Assembly (NCBI GenBank): GCA_964607765.1
Contig: CAZSNT010000008.1
Location: 1-64,000, forward strand
DNA length: 64,000 nucleotides
Reading direction: 5' to 3'
From: CAZSNT01 sp964607765
GTDB taxonomy: Bacteria > Verrucomicrobiota > Lentisphaeria > Oligosphaerales > JABHEG01
Shown here: piece by piece, positions 1 through 9,265 of the stretch
Numbering within the stretch: the first letter of the stretch is position 1
Layout: each line of letters opens with the position of its first letter
Notes under the pieces: generated by a model
What the model was told of the DNA's origin: nothing
The model's input: the letters and a program-made list of their open reading frames with translations, nothing else
The model's database searches: none
Made by a program: the position numbers and the translations under genes

Positions 1-34
1 TTCCTAACAACCCGCCGGCTTTTGTCGGCGCTTT

Positions 35-120
35 CCTTAATCTCACCCTTAATCTCACCCCTGATCAAGTCCGTGCTTGTCGTCGGATCAAGGGTAGGAT
101 TAAGGGTAGGATTAAGGGTG
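35..120. repeat. Hairpin element with 12-base tandem repeats in both arms
   Basis: Left arm 35-69 and right arm 84-120 are imperfect inverted copies around a short loop. Each arm is itself tandem with a 12-base period: the right arm repeats GATTAAGGGTAG and the left arm is the complement of GATTAAGGGTGA. The same design occurs at five other intergenic sites in this window, two of which enclose four-helix-bundle genes. Here no gene lies between the arms, so this copy may be a non-coding member. A smaller stem, CGCCG at 13-17 with CGGCG at 26-30, precedes it and could be the end of a transcript from outside the window. Confidence 0.7.
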
Positions 121-324
121 TCGGACTCCCGAAGGTGGTTCTTGGGCTGTACGAAACGGTGATTCGCTGCCTGCAGATTCCAGCTCAACGCTTACAGACA
201 GCCGACGTCATCCAAGCCCAAGCCGCACAAAGAGCCAGGCATAACCCTTTGTGCCACAACCCATATGCCTACGCTGACTCCAATCGCCGGCAGTACAATC
301 CACGCCTGATGGATTGAGCCGCCG
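121..324. other. Intergenic stretch, no gene recognised
   Basis: Nothing here resembles a known protein in any frame. The only structure seen is an 8-base dyad, GCACAAAG at 225-232 and CTTTGTGC at 247-254. It lies downstream of the small gene ending at 325 and could form a stem in its transcript, but no T-run follows. Confidence 0.5.
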
Positions 325-480
325 CTACCGTACCCACTTCTCAACCACCTTCCCATTCTCCCACACCACGAGCGGTGTGCCGGTGGCCTTGGCGATACGG
401 CGCGCTGCAGCGGCCGCGCGTTTCAGAGCGGCTTCCGCGCCGCGCAGGTCCGGGTCTCTGGCTCGCCTCGGCTTCTTCAC
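325..480 (-). CDS. Small basic protein (51 aa) coupled to the zeta-like kinase
   Basis: A GTG-started 51-codon frame whose start overlaps the stop of the kinase gene by four bases (GTGA at 480-477), the usual sign of translational coupling. The product has an Arg/Lys/Ala-rich helical first half (AALKRAAAAARRIAKATG) and a short strand-like end (TPLVVWENGKVVEKWVR). The pattern T-P-hydrophobic-V-W-E-N-G-K-V is what I would expect of a tiny partner protein, but I do not recognise a named family. From its position it could be an antitoxin or regulator of the kinase; nothing in the sequence proves that. It is below the size many gene finders accept and has no ATG. Confidence 0.65.
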   Translation of the reverse strand: MKKPRRARDPDLRGAEAALKRAAAAARRIAKATGTPLVVWENGKVVEKWVR

Positions 481-1328
481 GTCTCACACTCCTCGATCAG
501 GCACGGGAGCTGGCAGGAGCTGTCGTAGAGCGCCCATGCATCGACCAGTGGCTTGTAGACTGTACGGAAGTTCCGCCACCCCACCTCGAACCGGCGGCGG
601 ATGGTTGACTCGGGGATCGCGTGCCCCCCTTGCTTGACACGCATTGCCACCCGCGCGACGGCAAGCTCCACGCTGGGAAGCGAGAGGAAGATCACCTTCA
701 CTGCGTAGCCCATCTCCTGCCAGCGCGGTATCAGACGCGCATAGCGCCGACCGCTGAGCGTGGTCTCAACAGCGACACTGTGACCATACGCAAGGTGATG
801 AGCCAATTCCCGCAGCATTACCTTGCCTGCCTTGATCGCCGCCACCTCCGGCATGAACGGGGACAAGCCGTGGGCGATGTAATCCGCATTGATGAATATG
901 GGGCACTTGGCCTCCTGCAGCAGGAACTCACGAGCGAAGGTCGTCTTGCCCGCGCCGTTGGGGCCCGCAATGATCAGGATCTTCCGGGCAGACGCCTCGT
1001 ATTGCCCGAGCGGCTCTGCGATCTCAAGCTCACCGGCGGGGGCGGATCGCGCATAGGTCATGTAGACATCGGCCGGCAGCGGCGACGCAGCCCTTTGAAC
1101 AATCGCACGGACCGCCTCTTGCGCGGGGTGCGCGGCGTTGTACGACAGCAGACGTAGATTCGCCCGGCGTCGACTGACGATGTAGCCAGCCTGCTCGAGT
1201 GCGTTGAGCCCGCGCTGGAACACTCCGGGCGCCTTACCGAGCCAGCGCCCCAGTTCCGACATCGTGAATGCCTGATCCGGCGCGTCTGCCAAGAAGCGGA
1301 GAATTGCAGTTTGGTTGTCGGTGAACAT
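477..1328 (-). CDS. Zeta-toxin-like P-loop kinase with N-terminal winged helix
   Basis: Residues 1-64 look like an ArsR/MarR-type winged helix (TMSELGRWLGKAPGVFQRGL followed by a basic wing VSRRRANLRLL). Residues 116-283 form a P-loop kinase: Walker A GPNGAGKTT at 122-130, FINAD at 145-149 and the ETTLSGR element at 188-194, as in zeta-toxin-like proteins. Zeta toxins phosphorylate UDP-activated amino sugars; whether this branch does so is unknown. No separate epsilon-type antitoxin is visible. Instead a 51-residue partner overlaps the end of the gene by four bases. The start is fixed by AAGG nine bases upstream of the ATG. A double dyad over the promoter at 1331-1378 makes autoregulation by the winged helix likely. 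Confidence 0.8.
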   Translation of the reverse strand: MFTDNQTAILRFLADAPDQAFTMSELGRWLGKAPGVFQRGLNALEQAGYIVSRRRANLRLLSYNAAHPAQEAVRAIVQRAASPLPADVYMTYARSAPAGELEIAEPLGQYEASARKILIIAGPNGAGKTTFAREFLLQEAKCPIFINADYIAHGLSPFMPEVAAIKAGKVMLRELAHHLAYGHSVAVETTLSGRRYARLIPRWQEMGYAVKVIFLSLPSVELAVARVAMRVKQGGHAIPESTIRRRFEVGWRNFRTVYKPLVDAWALYDSSCQLPCLIEECET

Positions 1329-1330
1329 AC

Positions 1331-1370
1331 ATTATGCCCTTAGCATACTACTATATGCTTTTGGCATAAT
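1331..1370. promoter_or_regulatory. Double-dyad operator, two TATGC-N5-GCATA sites 21 bases apart
   Basis: Two identical 15-base dyads, TATGC-N5-GCATA, lie at 1333-1347 and 1354-1368. Their centres are 21 bases apart, two helical turns, so two dimers would bind the same DNA face. The pair is also symmetric as a whole: ATTATGCC (1331-1338) mirrors GGCATAAT (1363-1370). The sites overlap the -10 box, the spacer and the presumed transcription start, so occupancy should repress. The winged helix of the kinase itself is the obvious candidate ligand. Confidence 0.75.
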
Positions 1371-1378
1371 GCAGTCAA
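1350..1378 (-). promoter_or_regulatory. Sigma70-type promoter of the zeta-like kinase
   Basis: On the minus strand TTGACT (1378-1373) is followed after exactly 17 bases by TATAGT (1355-1350), close to the sigma70 consensus. Transcription should begin near 1343, giving a short leader of about 15 bases before the ATG at 1328. Both hexamers fall within or beside the dyads at 1331-1370. Confidence 0.7.
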
Positions 1379-1590
1379 ACAAGGAAAAGTACGACTTGTC
1401 AGGGAGGGCATTGGGGCCGTTGTTGCACTTTCTCCTGCTGCATAGCGACTCAAGTTACACACAGCCTGCACGTGCCTCAAACAGCATTTCCCCGCCTGTG
1501 GAATTCACTCGGCAGCGCCAAGTAGTAATCGCAGGAATAGGCACCCATTGTGGCAAGCGTTCAGCTTGGCGCCGGAAGGCTGCTCCGACC

Positions 1591-1747
1591 GTAGCGCTCT
1601 CTGGGCGGAGTAGCCCGGAAGCCCACCCGTAGCTCCGCTCTCTGGGCGGAGCAGGCCGGAAGTCGCCGCTCGGAGTGCGGCGCTACGACCCGAGCTTCCC
1701 CTCCGTCGCGCGACGACAGGAAGTCGCCGCCCAGAGAGCGGCGCCAC
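1591..1747. repeat. REP-like cluster, four copies of a GTAGCGCCGCTCTCTGGGCGG motif family
   Basis: Two direct copies (1591-1621 and 1629-1662) and two inverted copies (1662-1686 and 1723-1747) of a roughly 25-30 base unit centred on CGCTCTCTGGGCGGAG. Inverted neighbours could pair into a long stem. It lies between the start of the kinase gene and the end of the beta-helix gene, in a gap (1379-1796) with no gene. The bases from 1379 to 1590 hold nothing recognisable. Confidence 0.6.
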
Positions 1748-1796
1748 GTCCGGCCAGGCAGGATACGGGTGCCAACAGTCCAGCTTGACGGTTACC

Positions 1797-4447
1797 TTAA
1801 TCCAATGGGGCGCCGTTGTGGATCGCCGCACGGATCTCCATGAGCGTGAATCCGTTCCCTGCCTCACCGATCGGGTGGCCGGTCACGACCACTCGGTCAA
1901 ACGGGACCGTTGGGGACAGTTTGACCCGTACGTGGTCGTTGCCTTCAGGAATCGCGTGGCCGGCGGAACTGGCTACCACGGCGGCCCCGTGGTACAGCGT
2001 GACATCGAGGTTCTGGTTGCGGCTCTCATAGCCGTCGCGTCCGTACAGGTCGACAAGAAACGTCTCGCCGGCTGCCAGAGTCAGAGCGCCGCCCGGCAAG
2101 GAGAAGGCCAACACCGCATCCGTGCCCTTGGGTTCGTCGGCGTGAAAGCCCAGGCTGCCAGTGGCGGGTTTGAACTGCACCACGGGCTTCGGGGAAATCG
2201 GTGAGTCCGGATCGTAGAGAAACGGGTCATTGAGTGTCTTATCCAGCGATCCCCCGTAGGCGCTGGCAGTGCTCTTTGCCGGGTCGGCGGCCAAACCCAC
2301 CTCCCTGTGCGCCGGCGGCGGGACGGTAGTGTCAAAGCTCCACAGTGCCCCCCGTACAAGCCCCGCTGGGGTGACTGCATCGACCCGCCAGTAATACACG
2401 GTGTCGGGAGCCAGTGGGCCCGGATTGACGATGTTATTGCTGAAGCTGCCCAGGGCGGCAAGTCTGCGGGGAGTCGTGCCGAAACAGACCTTGTGCGACG
2501 TTGCTTTGTAGCCTTCCAGCCACATCAGATCAGCATCGTGTTTCACGGAGTCGGCGCGGTCCGGCGGGACGGGCATGGAGGCCTGTTTCAGTTTTCGACC
2601 AGGAATCCAGTAGTTGGCGGCTCCGTACTCGTAGGCCCCAATATCCGGCGCGGGCCGATATACCCATCCGTCACGCCCGGAACAACAGTGCCGGCATCTA
2701 TGAGGTCGGAACCGGCGCGGGGCCGGAAGTCCAGATTGTCCCAATCCCGCACCTGTGTACCGATACGCTTCGCCTTGGCGTTTCCCTCCCAATTGTTGGT
2801 TTCCGTCCGGGTCGGTGCGACAAAGTCGATGTGCGTTCCCACGGCGTTGTTGATGCAGCGGCTCTTGGCGTGGACGCCACTCTTGGCAGGATCGCCCGAC
2901 GTATCGGCGAACAACACCGTTTTCTCGCACAGGTTGTTATACACCCCGCGTTCATCGCCCTTCACCATGAACGTCAAACCGGCCTGTGCGTTGAACGTCA
3001 CATTCCTGTACAGCGAGCCGGTGCGCATCCATTCGGGGGCGTGGTCTTTCGGTCCGTCACTGAAGCGTGCAGAAGTCTTGAGTGTGTTGTGGTACCAGTT
3101 TCTGGCGACGGTCACCCGCTGGTCGCCCTGTCCAAGCGCGGTATAGGAGCCGTCGTTCTGGAGGTGGGCCAGACTCGAGACATTGTTCAGTTCGACGAGC
3201 ATGTCACTGGAGGTCATGATCCCTTCCGAGGGGCCACTGACAGTGACGGTATTACGGCGGAAGACGCCGAACCGATCGTTCCTGAACCAGATGGCGCCCG
3301 AGTTCCCTACATGATGAGCACAGGTGTAGTCCAAGTGGTGCAGGTCACAATTCTCGACCGTGTTGTGGTGACCATTCATGATCTTCATCACCAACGCATC
3401 GGTGTAAGCGAACGAGCAGTTCAGGATCATGGTGTGCGAGCAGCGCTCGATACGTGTACCGGCCACCTCACCATAGTCGCCCAGCACACGGCGGCTGAAG
3501 GACGGATACGTCAGGTCGCAATCCTCCACGGTCAAATGGGCGCATTCGGTCATGCGGAAGGTGGTGCCGAAGAAGTCCAGACCTTTAATCCGGATGAACT
3601 CACATTTCGTGAAGAAGAACGCGTTGGTTGTGGTCTTCGCGCGAACGCTGTCCGCCTTGGGAACCCCGCCGCCCGGAGCCCAGAGGTAAAGTGTCTTCGT
3701 TGACGGGGCGAAGTACCACTCGGTCTCCTGATCCAACAGGTCGAGTTTGGAGTCGATGAAGTAGTGGTGATGTACCGTGCGGTAATTGCCGACCTTGGGT
3801 GCATAGCTGAAATGGTCCTGGCCGGGTGAGTGCGAGGTAATCGACCGGGCTTCGGTCGTGAAGCTGCCGACATTGAGTATGGCCATGGCACCGGTCATGT
3901 CCAGTCCGGATGCCGCCAGATCGTGTCCGTTGTACGCGGCGTCGTACTCAGTTCCGTTCTTCGAAGGCGCCTCGTTGCCCTGCGCCCACTTGGTGAAGTC
4001 CCACGCTTCATCCAAGTCAAAACGGGCGTTTGGCCAGCGGGCGAGCATCATCCACTCGCCGTCGACAAAGACCTGCGAGATGTCGGTCGCCAACGTGGTC
4101 TTGTGGATGTTCCCCCGGTGCTGTGTCCACCCTTTGGAACCCAGTTCTTCCACTGAGCGAGAGCCATCGAGTGTGACCTGTTCGTTGTTGTAGGCCATGA
4201 AGGTGATCGGCGCGTCCGCCGTGCCTTTCAGCCCGTCAATAGTGACCTCTTCATGGTAGTTGCCGCCTCTGATGTAGCAGGTATCCCCTGCCTCAATGAC
4301 ACCAACAGCATGCTGGACGGTCGCAAAGGGGGCCGTCATGCTCCCCGTCGCGTCGTCATTTCCGTTCTCGGCCACGAAGTAGTCAGCAGCGCTCGCCATG
4401 CCACACGCCAACAACGTCCCGATCAGTAGCTTGTTTGTGTTTCCCAT
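1797..4447 (-). CDS. Secreted right-handed beta-helix protein, frameshifted near 2652
   Basis: One gene of about 883 codons read in two frames. The first (4447 to 2588) gives a signal peptide ending at about residue 20 (GMASA), then the DUF1565-like opening YFVAENGNDDATGS and a parallel beta-helix with Asn/His-rich turns. Near 2652 one base is missing relative to the expected GYIG..APDIGAYEYG. The second frame resumes with PDIGAYEYGAANYWIPG, an Fn3-like segment (YYWRVDAVTPAG) and a C-terminal beta-sandwich that may bind carbohydrate. It starts three bases after the GH29 gene and is last in the operon. Related genes lie at 6183, 23698 and 31577. A polysaccharide lyase or glycosidase role fits the fold. 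The shift may be real decay or an assembly error; each half is otherwise well preserved. Confidence 0.8.
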
Positions 4448-4450
4448 TGC

Positions 4451-6160
4451 TCAGTTCCCCTCCACTCTGAAAGCCCACGCATGGTCGCATGGTCTCACGC
4501 CTGGAAGTGTGATCTGGAGGCCCTCCGACGTGCGATCCCAAACCAGCTCAGCATCGGAGCCGAGCAACTCGACTGATCCGATCTCCCCTGGATAGTGTTC
4601 GGATCCCTTCCGGAGCGCTCTGACCGCGGCTTTCCCATTCTCCGGCCACGCCATCATGACGGCGTAGAGCGTTCTCCCGCCCTTCGATTGCGTGAAGCGG
4701 AACTCGCCTTCTTTGCAGGGCTTCTTGTAGTCCCACATGATCCCTTCGCGGTGTTTTACCAAGTCCCAGGATGTGATGGGGCCCTCGGCCGGGATCTTCC
4801 ACCGGCGGGTGTTGTAGATTGCTTCACCGTTTACTTCCAGCCAGTCCCCGATACCTTTACAGATTGCACGTTCCTTGGGGTGTATCTCGCCCGAAGCCAT
4901 TGGCGTAAGGGACAGCAGATAAATGCCGCCACGCGCCGTCTGATCGGCAATGGCTCGCACATGCACATCGGGCCCAAGGTTGTAGCTCTTGTCGTGCGTG
5001 TAGCTCCAGGGGTAGCTGATGGCCCGGTCTGTGAGCCAATACTCGCCGGCATCCGGCGGCATATTGCGTCCGCCTTCGTAGCAGCGGATGCCCGTGTGCT
5101 CGGGGAAATTGAAGCGGCATGTGTTGGTCTTTCCGCCCCCGGGAAGCTTGTTGCAGAGGACAGGTTGCTGGCCGTTGGCGGTCACGGTCTTGAGGTAGTA
5201 TTTCAAGACTTCGACCACGTAGTTCTCCGGGGAATTGGGCAGTGTCCGGTTTATGCCGTCAAACCAGATCATGTCCGGGCTGTATTTGTCTACCACTTCC
5301 AGGATCTTGGCCCGCCACTGGTCGGCGAATTCCTCGATGGTGACACTTCCTCCCGGCATCCCGAAGAAGAAGTCGGCTTTCTCCGGATCGAAGAGGTCGA
5401 GTTTTTCTCGCTGCTTCTCTGTGTAGAAATCCGGGTCGAAGTCCTTGTAGGCGAATTCCCAGGTACGGGCGTGGTGAAAGGTGGCCACGGTCGGGAAACC
5501 GGCCTTGCGTGCAGCAGCGACGAACTCACCGTAGAGATCCCGCTTCGGCCCCATGTTGCCCACGTTCCAACGGTTGACCGCGGAGTCCCACATCAGGAAG
5601 CCGTCATGATGAACGAGTCCGAGCCCACCGAATCTGGCGCCCGTCTCCTGCATTAGTCTGACGAAGTCTTCGCCCGAGTACTTCTCCGCTCGAAACTCCG
5701 GCACGAAATCGGTATAGCCGAATTCGGTCGGATCGCCGTAGGTTCTCCGGTGGTGGTCGTAGTGGGCTCTGTTCTTCTCGTGTGCCTCACCGTCGCCACC
5801 GGTGGGGGTATACATGTTGCGGACATACGTATTGCCCTGAAATGCGGGTACGGAGTAGACGCCCCAATGCGTGTACATGCCGAACTTGGCATTGAGCAAC
5901 CATTCCGGGACGGGATAGCTCGTAATCTCGGCCCAGTCATCGGTGTACTGTGCGTCCGGTACGGTATAGAGAGGGCGGTGCCATTGGCCTTCAACGGCCT
6001 CCAATGCTGCGGCTTCCTCGGCCCCGAGCGGGGCGAGATTCATGTCCGCGTAGCTTTCCAGCTCTTCTCTTGGCGTGGCTGGCACCGATTGAGGCGGTGT
6101 CGATGCGACGTTGCTCATAGGATCGATTGCCCTTCGTTGGATCGGTTTCTCATGTCTCAA
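4451..6160 (-). CDS. GH29 alpha-L-fucosidase
   Basis: Retaining exo-fucosidase fold. The GH29 landmarks are present: AKFGMYTHWGVYSVPA at 91-106, VHHDGF at 183-188 and the nucleophile motif MIWFDG with Asp301. A C-terminal beta-sandwich ends in the WPENGK...YPGEIGSVELLG pattern also seen in the GH29 proteins at 29398 and 29861. No signal peptide is visible, so it is probably cytoplasmic. The start at 6160 lies 22 bases after the upstream beta-helix gene; an internal ATG at 6118 (MSNVAST), preceded by GAAGGG, is an alternative. It sits between two beta-helix genes in a five-gene operon, which suggests it trims fucose from fragments those proteins release. Confidence 0.9.
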   Translation of the reverse strand: MRHEKPIQRRAIDPMSNVASTPPQSVPATPREELESYADMNLAPLGAEEAAALEAVEGQWHRPLYTVPDAQYTDDWAEITSYPVPEWLLNAKFGMYTHWGVYSVPAFQGNTYVRNMYTPTGGDGEAHEKNRAHYDHHRRTYGDPTEFGYTDFVPEFRAEKYSGEDFVRLMQETGARFGGLGLVHHDGFLMWDSAVNRWNVGNMGPKRDLYGEFVAAARKAGFPTVATFHHARTWEFAYKDFDPDFYTEKQREKLDLFDPEKADFFFGMPGGSVTIEEFADQWRAKILEVVDKYSPDMIWFDGINRTLPNSPENYVVEVLKYYLKTVTANGQQPVLCNKLPGGGKTNTCRFNFPEHTGIRCYEGGRNMPPDAGEYWLTDRAISYPWSYTHDKSYNLGPDVHVRAIADQTARGGIYLLSLTPMASGEIHPKERAICKGIGDWLEVNGEAIYNTRRWKIPAEGPITSWDLVKHREGIMWDYKKPCKEGEFRFTQSKGGRTLYAVMMAWPENGKAAVRALRKGSEHYPGEIGSVELLGSDAELVWDRTSEGLQITLPGVRPCDHAWAFRVEGN

Positions 6161-6182
6161 ATCATGCCGTGGCTTGGGGTTG

Positions 6183-8489
6183 TCATTGCCGGCCCTCCTC
6201 GGCGGTCACGAAGGTCCATACAGGGCCCTCGGAAACCGTCCCGTCTTCGCGGACGGCGTCGACGCGCCAGCGGTAGGTGCCGCCGGGCGCGAGGGGACCG
6301 GGCCTGGCGATGTTTGTACTTCGCAACTCATCGATTCTACGCAGTTCCTCTTCCTCTTCCGCGAACCAGACGAGATGCCGCTCGGCGCTCTGCGCCTCCA
6401 AGAACATGAGGTCGGAGTCGGCGCGGACATCGCGCGCTTGATCGGGTGGGACAGGAGTCGAAGCCCGCGCGGTTCTCCTGCCGGGAATCCAGTAACGGTC
6501 TGCGCCACACTCGTAGGCTCCGATGTCCGGGAGATTGCCGACTGGCACCGGTGCCTCAAACCGGCCGTCGGGGTGCGTCAGATCCTCGGAACGCGTCAGC
6601 ATGCCGCCGTTGATGATCGCAGCGCCCTCGACAGGACGGAAGTCCAGGTTTGCGGGGTCGCGCAGGTTCGCGGCGATCGCGTCGGCAGCGATCAGGTTGT
6701 TCGCCTTGACGCCCGGCATCGGCGGGCGCATCCGGCTGCCTCGGCTTCCGGCACTGTCCATCAGGTTATTGCGCAGCAGCGTCTGCTTGTGCATGTCGGC
6801 GATCTGCCCGTGCGATGTCCGCAACTGGAAACTGACGTTGCCGCCGCAATCGAACACCGTGTTGTTCTGGACCAGGTGCTTGTCGCCTTTGACTACGTTG
6901 CCGGCGGCGCGCCACATGACGTTGTGATGGATACTGCCGCCTTCACCGGCGCTGCCCGTGGTGGAGTCGAAGCGGATTCCCTGTCTGTTTGTATCGTGCA
7001 CCCAATTGAAGCGTACGACCGTTCCCTGCTGGACGTTGGTCCCAATGTTAATGGCCGAGCCGTCGTGCTGAAGCCGGCCCATGCCCCACACATGGTTGAG
7101 CTCGATGGTGGTGTCCGGCCCTCCTGGTCGGATCCCTTCCGAGCCGCCGGCAGTGTGGACGGTGTTGCGCCGGAAAACGCCGGCTGGTCCGGGCACGATG
7201 GAGCCGCTGCCACCACTGGAGTTCACGTCCCATTCCAGCTCCCGGAACAGGCAGTTCTCGACAAGAATGCGCTCGGACGCCAGCACGACCGGACTGTTGC
7301 AGCGGGATACCACACAGTTGATCATCGCGTTGTGGGAGCCCCCTTTCATGAGAAAGGCGTTGTTCGTCTTCCCGGTCATTCTCCCCGCATGATGGTCGAA
7401 CCACCTGAACTCGCCCAAGGCCCACTTGTTGGTACTCGGGTAGCGGAATTCGCAGTCCTCAAAACGCACGTGCGACGAATCGATGACCAGCGGCGCCGCC
7501 CCGAAGAACTCCAGGCCACGGAACGTGATTCCGTGACACTCACGTACGTCCAAGGCGTAGTCGTGCACTTTCCCGGTAACGTCGAGGGTGTTGGGGTCGA
7601 CTCCGCCCGGCGCCCACAGGTATACGGTCTTGGTGGCGTTGTCGAACCACCACTCATTCTCGCGATCCAGGCACTGCAGGCCGAGCATGTAGTAGACGCA
7701 GAACTTCGCCATCTTCGTGCCTTCGGGATCGTACCGGAAATGGTCTTGTCCGGGTGCGTGCTGCGTCACGCGTCGCGCCCACGTCAACCAGTGTCCGATG
7801 TTGAGGACCGCGATCGCCCCGGCGAAGTCCACACCGGTTTCGGCCAGGCACTGGCGGTTGGTCTCTCCCGTTCCTTTGATCTCAGCGAACGCCTCGTCGG
7901 CTTCGTTGCCGTGAGCCCGTTCCGGGGGATTGGCATCATGGATGAGGCCGCTCTTGCTCTTCTCTTCAACGAGCCGGTTGCCCTTGAACGTGCCGCGGTC
8001 CACATAGCGCATGGCCCGCTCCATGTCCCAGGCGCTGCCGTCTTCGAGTGACGCGTTGGGCCAACGCGCCACATCCACCAGCTTGCCGTCGATGAACAGT
8101 TGCCAGATGTCCTGTTCGAGTCGGACCCGGTAGATCTGTCCACGCCAGCGTTCCCACCGCACATTCAGCGGGACGGTGCCGTCCAGCACGGGCTCCTCGC
8201 CCGGGTAGGCGGCGAAAGTGATGGGCACCGCGTCATTGCCGGCCTCCCGGAGCGCCAGCGGCTCCCGATAGCGGCCGGACCGAAGAAAGCAGGTGTCCCC
8301 CGGCTTCAGAACGCCGGAGGCTTTGGCGAAAGTGCGGAACGGCCGTTCCACGGTGCCCGGATTTGCGTCATCCCCGAGCGGCGAAACAACGTACTCCGAG
8401 GCCGGGCAATTGCCGGCCGAGAAAGCGGCCCCCAGCATTCCCATGATGATCGCCTTTCGGAGCAGTGGAGATGGTGTGTCAGTTCTCAT
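6183..8489 (-). CDS. Secreted right-handed beta-helix protein
   Basis: 768 residues. A signal peptide (RKAIIMGMLGAAFSAG) is followed by YVVSPLGDDANPGTVERPF, the opening typical of this family, and LKPGDTCFLRSGRYRE. The centre is a parallel beta-helix with many short N/H/G turns. The helix ends at LPDIGAYECGADRYWIPG and an Fn3-like module with TYRWRVDAV and GPVWTFVTAEEG closes the protein. The start overlaps the end of the SGNH gene by four bases (ATGA). It is the same family as the genes at 1797, 23698 and 31577, but lacks the extra C-terminal domains of the last two. Probably a periplasmic or exported polysaccharide lyase or hydrolase; the exact activity cannot be read from the sequence. Confidence 0.85.
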   Translation of the reverse strand: MRTDTPSPLLRKAIIMGMLGAAFSAGNCPASEYVVSPLGDDANPGTVERPFRTFAKASGVLKPGDTCFLRSGRYREPLALREAGNDAVPITFAAYPGEEPVLDGTVPLNVRWERWRGQIYRVRLEQDIWQLFIDGKLVDVARWPNASLEDGSAWDMERAMRYVDRGTFKGNRLVEEKSKSGLIHDANPPERAHGNEADEAFAEIKGTGETNRQCLAETGVDFAGAIAVLNIGHWLTWARRVTQHAPGQDHFRYDPEGTKMAKFCVYYMLGLQCLDRENEWWFDNATKTVYLWAPGGVDPNTLDVTGKVHDYALDVRECHGITFRGLEFFGAAPLVIDSSHVRFEDCEFRYPSTNKWALGEFRWFDHHAGRMTGKTNNAFLMKGGSHNAMINCVVSRCNSPVVLASERILVENCLFRELEWDVNSSGGSGSIVPGPAGVFRRNTVHTAGGSEGIRPGGPDTTIELNHVWGMGRLQHDGSAINIGTNVQQGTVVRFNWVHDTNRQGIRFDSTTGSAGEGGSIHHNVMWRAAGNVVKGDKHLVQNNTVFDCGGNVSFQLRTSHGQIADMHKQTLLRNNLMDSAGSRGSRMRPPMPGVKANNLIAADAIAANLRDPANLDFRPVEGAAIINGGMLTRSEDLTHPDGRFEAPVPVGNLPDIGAYECGADRYWIPGRRTARASTPVPPDQARDVRADSDLMFLEAQSAERHLVWFAEEEEELRRIDELRSTNIARPGPLAPGGTYRWRVDAVREDGTVSEGPVWTFVTAEEGRQ

Positions 8490-9238
8490 TGTCCAAGTTG
8501 CTTCTCAATGGCTTTCGCGACAAGCTCGGCAAGTTGCTGCCTGCCTGACGGTGTGAAGTGAACGTTCTTCTCTCTCTGCCACTCCTTCAGGTGCGGCAGA
8601 CTCGCCGAGTAGAGGTCGTTGACGGTGACGTCGTACTTCTGCATTGTCTCCAGCGCGGCCTGGTTATAGGCGACGGCGTCTTGCGGGAGCCGGCAGGGAT
8701 ACACGCCGTCCGGATAAGGTGTTGTGGTGGCGAATATCAGCGTGGCGCCGGTCTTCTTCAGGCGCAGCACGATGTTCTCCAAGTTCTCACGGTACTGGTC
8801 GAGACTGAACACCGGTGGAATGGTCGGATCGTTGTGCTTGCCGCCCGGCTTGCGATTGATGCGCTTGAGGTCATGCAACCCGGTGTTGAAGTGGATCAGA
8901 TCCCACTCCGGTCCAGCCAGCATCCGATCGATGTCTCTCAGAATGCTGCCGGTGTGCCCGCAGTTCCACGGCGCGTCCTTCCCTTTGAGAATCGGGCGAT
9001 ACACGTTGGCTTTGCCCGCCAGCAGTTCCCGTGTTTCCAGCGTATACCCGATCGATATCGAATCGCCGATCAGCAGTACATTGGGCAGGTTCTCGACCGG
9101 CGTGCAGATCCATTTTCTGCTCTGCGCAGTCTCTTCCGCCGATCCCGGCTCCACGGCCATCAAGGCAGTGCATGCGCCCACAGCCGACAGAGTGGCCATT
9201 CCCACGACAGCCACACGTTTTGCGTATGTCGTTCCCAT
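8486..9238 (-). CDS. SGNH/GDSL-type esterase
   Basis: 250 residues with an N-terminal signal segment (AKRVAVVGMATLSAVGACTA). Block I is LLIGDSISIGY with Ser60, the region around NTGLHD at 118-123 stands for block III, and block V is NVHFTPSG with His237. SGNH enzymes beside carbohydrate-active genes usually remove acetyl or other acyl groups from glycans, and that is the likely role here. The gene lies 27 bases after the sulfatase and overlaps the beta-helix gene by four bases, so all are probably made from one mRNA. Block III differs from the classic GxND, so substrate and catalytic detail are uncertain. Confidence 0.8.
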   Translation of the reverse strand: MGTTYAKRVAVVGMATLSAVGACTALMAVEPGSAEETAQSRKWICTPVENLPNVLLIGDSISIGYTLETRELLAGKANVYRPILKGKDAPWNCGHTGSILRDIDRMLAGPEWDLIHFNTGLHDLKRINRKPGGKHNDPTIPPVFSLDQYRENLENIVLRLKKTGATLIFATTTPYPDGVYPCRLPQDAVAYNQAALETMQKYDVTVNDLYSASLPHLKEWQREKNVHFTPSGRQQLAELVAKAIEKQLGQ

Positions 9239-9265
9239 AGTCCTCCATTCCTGTGTTCGTTCAGC

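Noticed and set aside
225..254. Terminator of the zeta-kinase operon
   Set aside because: The eight-base stem has a 14-base loop and no T-run; too weak to call.
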